64,000 nt of DNA. Source: Labia minor. Its lineage: Eukaryota; Arthropoda; Insecta; Dermaptera; Spongiphoridae. The position numbers and the translations under genes were made by a program. Below are positions 46,535 to 58,514 of this stretch, in pieces. Position 1 is the stretch's first letter. Each line of letters starts with the position of its first letter. The notes beneath the pieces were generated by a model, which worked only from the letters and a program-made list of their open reading frames with translations, was not told the DNA's origin and made no database searches. The stretch lies in assembly GCA_963082975.1 (NCBI GenBank), contig OY720348.1, positions 74,921,719 through 74,985,718 of the forward strand, read 5' to 3'.

Positions 46535-49500
46535 GTAACACCGAGGAATATGACGGGTTTTCTAAATCTCGAAAATTACGTCTAATGGTGTGGGAAAGGC
46601 ATTGGGTGACAGTAGTAGCCAGAAGTAGTAGATGAAGTATGTATACGTAAGTTATAAGCGAACCGTCGTGTAAGGAGGATTTGATTTTTCCGTCATCTTG
46701 AAGATTCAATCGAATTTCATCATATTTATTTCGAAGGATCGTAATTTGTTTTCTATTGCAATTTTTGTAAGTATAATATATTCTACGCTTTTCACATTTT
46801 GTAAAATTAATATTAATACTTATTTATTCACATATCCCTCATTGTTTAATATTTATAACTTCTCGAACGATTTACATGACGAATTAGAAGTCCGAGGGAT
46901 ATGGCGCGCGTTATACCCCAACTTAACAGTGAGTGTTAGATGACGGCCTGGAAGTGAAGATTATGAAACAAAACGGAAAGTTGTGCGATTCGCCCCTACG
47001 TGATAATATAATTATTTATGAATGGTCCGCGGATTCGGGAAAAATTGAACACCCCAAACAATTTAGTAAAACGAGGAAAAGATTCATAGTCCCATACTTG
47101 TGTAAATTTATTATTGAAGTTATGTACTTTTTTAATAATTAAAACTTATCTAATTAAATATTAAACATTTCAACTTTATGAATTTTTATTCTTATTTTAC
47201 TTGCAATCGTAGGACATATTCATCGGTTTTAATTTATTATATAAATATATAAATATTTTTCGGAGGGTATAATTTTTCTTAACCAAATTCTTTTTTTTAA
47301 GTTTTCAAATAACAAATATCTATATCTAATTAATATACATTTTATATAATTATAATAATTTATTGACAATAAATGACAGAAGGTAATCAATATAGCATTA
47401 AAATGAAAATAAATAAATAAATATTATTAATTGTTTTAATTCGATAATTTAAAGAAGAATTAATTAATAAAAATTCCAGGATATTGAAACTTGTACTATA
47501 ATCATTTATAAAGAAGGGAAAATATAAAATTATATATCTATAAATATATAGAATTATATTTTATTTAAATTCTTGTTATTTATATTCTTCTAGCTTTTTA
47601 TATTATTTAAAATTTATTTTAATATAAGAATATAAAAAAAGAAATGGATTTTTAGAACTTTATTCAAACATTTCGTGATTATGTTATTATGATTTACTGT
47701 CCAACTAGGAACTTTCCACATCAAGTCTTTTGTACGACCATAATATTTCTCCTCACCATCAATCAATTCACTAGATAAATTTTCTTCTACTAGCTGAAGA
47801 TGAGAATTATGTTATTTATTCAACTAAGATAACATGACATTAAATCATTTTTTCAAAATTCATTGTTTTTTTTTTTGGCCTATTAATTTTAAAAAAATAA
47901 AATCATTGAATTATTATTTAAACAATTGTTTTCAATTTTTAGTAAATCCCATTTGAATCATCAAAATTTTTCAAAGATCTTTAAATTAAAAGCTTTTTAG
48001 AAAAATAACAAAATTCAGATATAATTACTTTTTAAATATATAAATAATTTTTTTGTTAAATTAAAATCAAATATTATAGATAAAGAAAATATTATGAATC
48101 ATATTATATAAATCATATCTAAATAAAATTAATATTTGAATTATAGTGGGTTTGCATACTTAGCCAGACATGAATTGGGGTAAGTTTTTCCATTTATTCC
48201 ACAGACAGGTTCAAAATGTGGTGGGCAATTGCATGGTAGACTTGTGAAAGCCAAATCTCTGCCACCAGCAGCTGTGATTTCACATTGTTTCTTCGTACAA
48301 CTTAATTCTCCAGCAAAACAACTACATATGTTGCAATCAATATAAATAACATTGCCATGATCTGTACAAAAATATAAGTTCGATTTATAGAATATAATTT
48401 ATTTATTTTGAAAATTTCAATTACGACTAAAAGTAACTATGAATTATATAAATACATTAGAATAATGTTTTATATTAATTACAAATCTTGTCAAACTAAA
48501 ATATTTTTCAATTTTTATGTACCTATTTTTCGATTTCCTATCCAGCATGACTCTAGGGGTACGCATGGTAATGCTTGTTGGCATTGTTCAATAATATTAG
48601 ATTTGGTACATTGGCAGATTTTAAAACAATTTTTTTGACCTCCCGAAATCATAGGTATTACAACATAAGTGTCTTGTGGTACTAAAAATCTGGATACTTC
48701 TCCAAGTTTGCAACCTGTAATAAATGATTGTTTAATTTTTTATTTTCTATATTTTTATATGTTCAAAATTGATTACCTGCTATACAGGAGTATGGTTTGC
48801 AAAGTGTATCAATTCCACAATCTCGATTTGGAATACAAAGTTCTCCAACAGGGCATGGTTCACCTCGACATGGTGAAGTAACTTCTTGACCTGGAGGCAT
48901 GTACGGTACACCACTGGGTTCTAAAAATCGGGATAAAGGAACACAAGGAGATGAAGGTGTTGAAACGAGATCACAAACAGCTTCAGATGTCGGATGTCCA
49001 GTCATTTGTGACCAATCAGCGCAACGATCCACTAATTCAATACAATCATTTCTGAAAAAAAAAATTCAAATTTATAATATTATACTTGATTTCGAGAGAC
49101 AAGAATAGATCCAGTGTAATTTAAATTAAAACTCTTCATAGAAATGAAATATAAAGGAATGGTGAATGATTCGATGCTTCTTTAAACATAATTTGAGCCA
49201 TAAAGATTGCCAATGGGTGGGATGTGCAATTAAAATGGGTAAGACCAGTGATAATTTTAGGAACCGGTGAGTTGATATATATGGTGGTGTTTAGACAATA
49301 TAAATAAAGATTATAGATGTGGAGGTTATGAAAGCTTCTGAAGGAATGAGATTATGAACGATTGGATGTGGACAAAAAATTTTGAGTTCAGAAGCATCAC
49401 AAAATAGATAGTTAGAGATCATTATTATTATTCTAGTATGTGAAATTTAAATATTTCTGAAGTTTTATATAACCTGCAAATTCTTTCACCGTGATAATCT

Positions 49501-52500
49501 CGTTGGCATGGTCGGATTTGCATCGCACATGCAACAGCCTTCCGTAGTTGCGGAGAACAAATAGATGATGAAGTCGTTGAAGAATTCCTTAACCGAAGAG
49601 TCAGGCCTGGTAAGGAAACAAATCCCTGGATTTGCCATAATTCTGCATCATGGCGAGCCGCATCATCAGTACTACTAGCACAAGCACGAAATAATTCTGT
49701 TGGACGATTATTGAAATTGGTGCAGAAACCCATCCCGAAACAGCCCAATTCACAAGGTTCCTCCACTACAATTGTAAGAATCATTTCAATTCATTAGATA
49801 GAAATCAATTCAAGATAATAAAATAAAAATTTAAAATAAATAAACATGTACCTTCATTAATACAAATTGACATGGTCATTTCCGAGGGATGATTGAGACA
49901 TTCTAAATCAAAAACTTTCCATGACTGATCCAAGTCCTTAGAAAATTTTTTAATGCAAAGATTTCTGCAATGTGGCGATGAGGCGCGATTGCAACAGTGC
50001 AATTTAGCAGCATCCATCCCCATCATATCGATTCGAGACACCTGGTGACTAGGATGGGTAGGTCCCCGTTGAAGAAAACAATTCCAAAATTTATTCTACA
50101 AAATATAGTAATAAACAATTTAACAAAGAAACAAAAATGGTCAATAGAAATTAATTCATTCTTTTAGAAATGTATAAAAGAATTGGATTGTTATTGTTAA
50201 AATAATAATTTGAAATAAAGTATCACACACACAAGAACTATTTATTATTATTATTATTAAACAATGGGGAAATAAAGATTAAATGCAATTAATGATACTA
50301 AATGATCATCCATTTTTTTTTTCTATTTTTATTAATTACAACGAAATCCAATTAAGGTGAATAAAGTCATTTTGTCAGACAAGTAGTGACCGTCTAATAA
50401 GTAGGTATCAAATTAAATAGAATCTTTCTTTTGGGAAGATAAATTTTTGGGTCCAGGTATAATATCTATTAAATAAATGTCTTGTTGGATGTATGATAAT
50501 AAAAATTATAAATCAAATTTTCAAAAATATTTAAATAGGAAAGGTAATTAGATAAAAAAAAAAAATCATAAGAGAATAGTTATGTATATATAAAAAAGTC
50601 TGGAGTGTCTGCACTCGACTATCTCGCAAATTTGAATTAGATTAATTAACATATATTATATTTAAATAAAATTTAATAAATTATAAATTAAAATTAATAA
50701 ATAATATTTATTAAACTAGTGCGTGTTTGGCTCTTTGTTGATGGCACCACGTCACGTGCTGGCGCGCGTTAAAAAATTAATTCCGGTACTTTCAGATATA
50801 CAATCAAGCTGAAATTCTATATATAACAGTTTTATACAATTTTTAATCATGTGAAAAATTATCAAACAAATAGCTTTATTTTTACAGTCAGTTTAGAGGA
50901 AAAAAAAGAAAATGCGCGCGCGCGTGGTAGGTAATGACCCACTTCCAAAAGAGCTATATTTCTAAAAAGTCTGGCACACGTCCGTACCGGACAGTTGGCC
51001 TCGGGCTATTGTCCGGTACGTTGGCCTCGGGCTATTGTCCGGTACGGACGTGTGCCAGAGTCAAGATTGCCCAGGATTCTTCGGAGCTCCACAGCAACGC
51101 AGTGTGAGTACAAAACCATCCAACCTATCAACCCAAAATCCCGATATTAATTCTTGGTCCCATAGACTAAGACCCAGAATTCCAACAATATAACCATCTA
51201 AATAATCTCTTGAAAATGGCGCCAAAATGGGTGCGGAAACGTCGAGAAAACAATCTCACCAAAATACGTGATTATATCCCTGATAAATCTGATAGTAATA
51301 GTAATAATAATAATAACATTCACGGAAACCTAAACCAACATATATACATAAATATATATATATAAAAATCAAGGTAAATAAGTCATTCACTTACGTAAAG
51401 CTCAGGTTCTCCACATCCTCCTTCTTGGAGACCGTCAAAAATTTCTTGATCCGTTGATTTTGATCTAAGTATACGTCGGCACGTCTCCCGACAGAGACCT
51501 TTCCCTTTATCACAACAATGAATATCTATAAAAAAATTAAGATATTTAATATTTTGAATATTAAATTATAAAATATTAAATTATTAAAAAAAATATAGGC
51601 GGATTAAATTCAATTCATTTGATATTAAAATTAATGAAAAATTTCAAGTTAATCCTAATTTATTAATATTCAGAAGTCAAACTAATAAATTTATCTAAAA
51701 AAATCATAAAAAAAAACCTCTGACTTTGTACATCCTACGCAAGGACAACGCCTATCAAGCCGGTTATATCAATGAGGTGTCCTATGATCAGTAGAACGGT
51801 TCCTCTCAAACTTTACCTTGATTTTCTTGATCGGAGGCGCTATCAAGTAGTTTTTCCCCTATGTTGTTCCCGGAGGCTGGGTTGACTCCGTCCCATAGAC
51901 CCCAGCTAGGGAAATTCTCTTGCCAGGTCCGGGACTTGAACCCGGGACCATGTGAATGTGAGGCAGGTTCGCTACCCACACACCCAATGGCGCCTTCTTA
52001 AAAAATCATAACAAATACAATATATAACTGCATTATAATTATTATAATTTGATAATAATAATAATATGATAATTTAATAGTATCGTTTTAATAAATTATT
52101 TTAATTCTTATTTAGAAATATGAAAAGTATAATTTAAATTTTAAATAGAAGTTTCTTATCTTATTCTTTTGGTTCTTTTTACTTTTTCCCCCTCTCCCGT
52201 CATCTTCGGCATTATCCAACCAACTATTTGGAAGATCTCACGCTTTAGTAAATAATCTTGGTATGATAATATACATGCAAAGTGTAGTATTATGCATAAT
52301 AGAAATTCAAATTTATATGAATTTAAGATATAAATAATCGAATATGTTTTAAAGATATATTTATTTTAATAAATAAATGAAACAAAATAAAAAATAATAT
52401 ATAATGGGAGAAGTTTTTATTAAAATTAGTCAAAATAAGAGTTATATATTAAATTAATTGTTTAAAAAAATAATTTATTTTTTTTTAAGTTTTTTATAAA

Positions 52501-55500
52501 AATATATTCATTTCATTTTTTTCCATTTATCGATTTAAATATTTTTTTGCTATTTTAGTTCAGAGGTTTCCAAACTTATTTGATCAAGCGCCCCCTTCCA
52601 GAAAAAATTTTACTCAGTGCCCCCTTGGAAATTAACTTTTTTTAATTTTAAGAACTATTAAACAGAAATATAAATGTGCCTATTTTTGCAAAATATTATA
52701 AATAAAGGTGTACATTAGAAACATTGAATTTATGTATCTATTTATTGATTTCAGAATTAGAAAAGTAATATACGAGTAATTTTTCCTAAATGCACCTGTG
52801 GCCATCACCGCCCCCCTGGGTCGCTCCCACTTTGAGAATCACTGTTTTAGTTGTTCAATAAATTAAATATTTAAATTTTAATTTAAATATAAAGATGCAA
52901 CTCGACAAAAAAAAATGAAAAAAAACGAAGATTTATTATTATTGTTAATAATATATATTTAATAAACATTTATTAAAAATTTGAATTTTTGACAATGATT
53001 TCTATTATGTTTTATAAAAGAGTCGTCACTAATTAATAAATGATAAATTTATTCAATGATTTTTAGATTATTTGCGAATAATATTCAGTTATCACTTCAA
53101 AAAAAAATGTTTGTATTACATAAAGTGTTTATTTAATTGGTCCAATATTAGAGAGGAAAGATAATTAATTGAATATTCTTATATCTGTTTTTGTGGCTTC
53201 TATTTTTGATTAATTAAATGACAGCCGAATGGCTAAAAGGCGTAATACAAATTTTTTAATTAAATGGTCTTTTAATAAAAATAGTACCTCGATGAAAATA
53301 AAGGTCTAGAATTAATTTTAATTTTTAATTAACATTGTTACTATTATTTTACAATATAAAGAAAAAATATAGCAAATAAAATATAATAATATTATATATT
53401 ATATTTATTGGTAGGAAATAAATTGTTTTTAAAATTTGAATGAACTTAATTTTATTGTTTATCATTGAAATGATTAAAACTACATTAAAAATACTAATAG
53501 ATTATAACTTATTTGTTTTAGTAAAAGTTCTATCAAATAAATTGATCTAATTATATTATCTTCTTCTTAAGGTGCCGTCTCTCTTTCGGAGTTTGGCTAT
53601 CATCATGACTAGGATAGCCTTAGAAGCTGCCCAGCCATGATTTTTCTAGGGAATGCTAATGCGGTGGTTTCCCGTTGCCTTCCGCATGTATAAAACCAGG
53701 AACTGAAAGTTCCTGGAGCAGGAGGCAGCTGATGTTAAATTGAATTTATTAGAAAAATGTATTCTTAGGTGGAATCGAACACCGACTTCTTGTGTAGAGT
53801 ATTGCCACGCTAAACTCTCGGCCAAGCTGCCTCCTAATTATTATATTATAGGTAGGATAAAAAAATAAAATAAATTTTAAGAATATTAATTGGAGAAAAG
53901 ATTAATTACAGCGTTCAAGAAGTTTTGAAATTAATAGAGGAATTGTGGAGGAATGCCATTATTATTTTTTAATACCATCCAATTGCTTACTATTAATAAA
54001 AAATAAATAATTAAATACGTGTTGATTTCTAAGTGAGAATATGAATGAATGTATAATTCAATTAAATTGGAAATTAAAATTAAATAAATAAATAATTTTT
54101 CACCTCTTTTTTTAATTTATTCAAGAATGACGTTCATTTTATAAAATATATATTTATCAATAGAATAAATAAATTTATACATTCATTATATTTATTTATT
54201 TACATTTTGAATAATATTTATTTATCTGTTTAGATAAGTAATTAAAAAATATAAGAAAAATCTTAATTGAAATAATGTAATTATTAAAATTTTTACGTGC
54301 ACAAATTAAAAATAGTTTGTTTTTGTTCTTCATAAAAAATATATATATTTAAAAAAATAAATAATTTTAATTTGGAAATATGAATAAGAATTGGTAAAAA
54401 AAAAATAAATGAAAAATACTTACAACTGCCTGTATTGTTCGATGCGGTGACTTTCGTAATATTACGGACGCATTGCAATACAGGAGTGCTATGGGTTTTA
54501 CAGTCTTCAGTTAATTGTTCACGAACCAGTCTTCCAGGTGTTCGTTGAGATTTAAATATTGCCTGACAAGACTGTTTACATTGCTCTGTTTTTGCATTTC
54601 CACAACAACGATCACCCACCTATAATAGAAATTAACAAATTGATTCAATTGAATATAATAATAGGAATAAAATAGAAGTCAAAATATGTAATAAACAAAG
54701 CTTGCATTTTGTAATTGGTTGATCGTAATAAATGTAATAAATGTAATCCATCCAAATGCATTAAAATTTAGTAAATTACGAATAAATAATTATATTTATT
54801 CCACATCAGTGGATCTAACAAATTATAGAATACTGAAACAAGAAAAAATTGGAAAGATAGAAGACGTTCATTCGGTTTTTCGTTCCGGACGCAGTTTTGT
54901 CTTGTCACGAATATGAAAATAAATTATGAATTTGCAGAAATCTTTTAATAACAAATCTTATTTATTTTATTTATCTATTTATTTACAGATTTTTGCTTTA
55001 TGAAATTAATTATGCAAAATTGTAGCAATAAAGATATCTTAAACTTTCAATATAACATTAGATCAGTGTTTCGCAAACTCTTTTATCCCTCGGACCCCAT
55101 TTCATAGTCAAAATTTGCCCACGGACCCCCTTTCATAATAAAAATTAGCTGGAGTGTCTCCACTCGACTATCTCGCAATTTGAATTGGATTAAATAACAT
55201 AATATATTATATTTAAATTCTATTTAATTAATTATAAATTATAAATTAAAATTAATAGATAATATTTATTAAACCAGCGCATGATTGGCTCTTTGTTGAT
55301 GGCACCACGTCACGTGTTGGCGCGTGAGATTTGCAGTGTTAAAAAAATAATTCTGGTACTTTCAGTTATTCAATCAAGCTGAAATTCTATATATAGCAGT
55401 TTTATACAATTTTTTATCAAGTGAAAAATTCTCAAACATATATCTTTATTTTTAAGGTCACTTTAGAGGAAAAAATAATCAAAACGTTCTAGGTAATGAC

Positions 55501-57512
55501 CCTCTTAAGGTTGAGCTACATTTCTCCAAAGTTGATAGAAAATTACGAATTTTGAATAATGCCCGTGTGCCAAATTTCATTATTCTAGCTAAAACCGGTT
55601 TTGCGTAATCTTGTATACATTTTTCTCAACCTTAATAAAAATGATCCAGGAACCTTCAAAACATATAAGAACATCAAAATCTCGACATCGAAAATTTTCG
55701 TGATCGCAATACTATCTCTGGCGAGATAGTAACAACCTTTCGCACGGCCCTGACTGAAAATTCACGCTCGAGTCACCCGAGTCTTGCCAAGTTTCCGTCC
55801 ATGAAAAATGGATGGTTCGGTTGACGTTACCTTATCTCTTGTATATTATACACCTATTTTAGGACCTAAAATTTGTTAACATATATTCATTGTTATTTAT
55901 TTTATTTCCATAATAATAAGAATGTATCACAATTTTTTTTTTTTATTAAAACTTGCACGGACCCCTGTAGGAATCATTTTTTGTGAACCACTGCATTAGA
56001 TAAAAGAAATATATCTCCAGTAATATAGAATAAATCATTTATTTGAATTAATAATTTAGCAGGAATTTTAAAAAAACAAAAGATGTATACTTTTTTCTTT
56101 TCTTCTTTTTCTCACTATTTTGTTTTTTTGGAGATAATCGATTTGCCAAGTGGACTAACTATTCATATATACGAGGGTGGGGTGAAAAGTTTCCGGCCTG
56201 ACCAAGAAAAACGATGTTTTTAATTTTTTTTTTTTTTTGCTTTATTTTTCAACATAATCGCCATCAACACTGATATATTTCTCATAACGGTGTTCTAATT
56301 TAGTTAATTAATTTGATTAATTAATGAATTAATTGATTTAATTTAATTTAATTTGGATTACGCCAAATTGTCGTTAGAAATGGTTTTTCGAAGCAGCTTT
56401 TGGTCTTACGTTAGCAAACGCGGCACCCACGTTGCAGACAGCTTTCCATACCCAAAGGCTTGTGCAAAATATTTCGCACACGTTCAGCTGACATCGTACA
56501 GGTCTCAGCTATCTTGAATGTTGAAAAATAAAGCAAAAAAAAAAAATTTAAAAACATCGTTTTTCTTGGTCAGGCCGGAAACTTTTCACCCCACCCTCGT
56601 ATATATATAAACTTGAGCGTTAGAGAAGTGGGGGTCCTCCGCTATCCCTTCCAAATATCTACTCCCTGGTTAATTACGATATCTTGCTTCATGCAAATCA
56701 GGATGTTTTTATGAGGGATCAAAAGGGAATGGATTGAAAGGAATTCAAATGGTAGAGGCTATGATTTATCCACGGGAGAGGAGACTTAAAAATTCAGGAG
56801 AGCAGCTGAGAGCAGAAATGATATTCCCTGAAATAAAGCTTTTTTTCTTTTAACCCGATAGTAGAAAAGAATCTACCCGTTATCTGAAATACCTTTATAT
56901 TATTATATTAGAAATTTTATTCTATTATCTAATTAATTTTTTCTGATATCTTTTTTAAATATAAATATTATAAAGTAAATATCATTGGGTGGGTGGGTGT
57001 GCCTCCTTATTATATAAATATTAAGGAGGCACTATATACTATTATTTTACTTGCTTCAATTACTAATTATCTATCCATTTATATATATATATACACCTAT
57101 ATATGTTGATTTAGATTTCCGTGAATGTTATTGTTGTTATTATTATTATCAGTTTTATCAGAGATATAATCACATATTTTTGTGAGTTAGTTTTGTCGAC
57201 ATTTTGGAACCCATTTTGGCGCTTTTTTCAGTTGCTGTAGAGCTCCGAAGAATCCTGGGCAATCCTGAGAATGGCACACGTCCGCACTGGACAACAGCCC
57301 GAGTCGGCCTTTGGAGCTCTACAAAAACGCACTGTGAGTACAAAACCACCCAACCTATCAACCCAAAATCCCGATATTAACCCTTGGTCACACAGACTAA
57401 GACCAAGAATCCCAAAAATATTCCCATCTAAATAATCTCTTGAAAATGGCGCCAAAATGGGTGCCGAAATGTCGAGAAAACAATTTCACAAAATACGTGA
57501 TTATATCCCTGA

Positions 57513-57566
<54 letters not shown>

Positions 57567-58465
57567 GATATGATATGGTGTAAATAATATATGATTAATT
57601 TCTATGTTGAATAGCCTGAAATAAAATTGAAAAAAATTGATAAAATAGACCCTGCAGATGGTCTGAGATTACCTTGACAAATGATTATGGTCAAAAGAGA
57701 GTGCCACGGGGCAGATCCATTAATTATTAGTGAACCACTTAATAAGATATGAAGAGAATAAGAAGAGTTTTGTAAGAAATATTGTATTAGTGACCTGTTG
57801 GCGATCCAGGCAGGCAAAGAAGCTGAGCTCGTCACTACGACGGCACACGGAAGTCAATTCTTCCCGAGAGGCGGACATGGAACATGTGTATTGACATTTT
57901 TCGGATAAAGGAATTCCACAGCAGATCCTTCCCAGCCAGGAGTCTCCAGCTGTCATTACTGAAAAAAATACATCGAGGGTAAATTGAATAATCATAGAAA
58001 AATACAAAAAAAATCTGGAGTGTCTCCACTCGACTATCTCGCAAATTTGAATTGGATTAATTAACATAATATATTATATTTAAATTAAATGAATTATAAA
58101 TTATAAATTAAAATTAATAAATAATATTTATTAAACCAGCTCGTGTTTGGCTCTTTGTTGATGGCACCACGCCACATGAGATTTGCAGTGTTAAAAAATT
58201 AATTCTGGTACTTTCAGCGATTCAATCAAGCTGAAATTCTATATATAGCAGTTTTTTACAATTTTTAATTATGTGAAAAACTATCAAACATATATCTTTA
58301 TTTTTCCGGTCACTTTAGAGGGAAAAAAATCCAAAACGTTGTAGGTAATGACCAACTTCCGGTTGAGCTACATTTCTCCAAAGTTGATAGAAAACTACGA
58401 ATTTTAAATAATGCTTGTATACCAAATTTCATTATTCTACTTCAAACCGTTTTTGGGTAACCTTG

Positions 58466-58514
<49 letters not shown>

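Larger units (their letters stand above)
50096..51394 (-). other. RECK intron with HINE and fold-back fragments
   Basis: 1299 bp; holds the HINE fragment 50600-50967 directly joined to fold-back copy F2 (50970-51345). Confidence 0.85.
51526..54423 (-). other. RECK intron with SINEs and hAT MITE
   Basis: 2898 bp; contains SINE A (51710-51994), hAT MITE (52561-52844) and SINE B (53558-53835); the rest is AT-rich. Confidence 0.85.
54620..57794 (-). other. RECK intron rich in nested elements
   Basis: 3175 bp; contains hAT MITE 55064-55993 with an inserted HINE, mariner derivative 56171-56600, repeat R4 56615-56890, fold-back F3 57104-57515 and a (TA)n run 57517-57565. Confidence 0.85.

Noticed and set aside
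46933-47142. 69-codon plus-strand ORF in a RECK intron
   Set aside because: Region is somewhat less AT-rich, but no family, start context or conservation can be argued.
48408-49108. plus-strand ORFs over RECK exons
   Set aside because: Antisense shadows of well-conserved minus-strand exons.
57002-57031. hairpin TGCCTCCTTA/TAAGGAGGCA as a terminator
   Set aside because: Rho-independent terminators do not apply in this genome type; it is a short inverted repeat in an intron.
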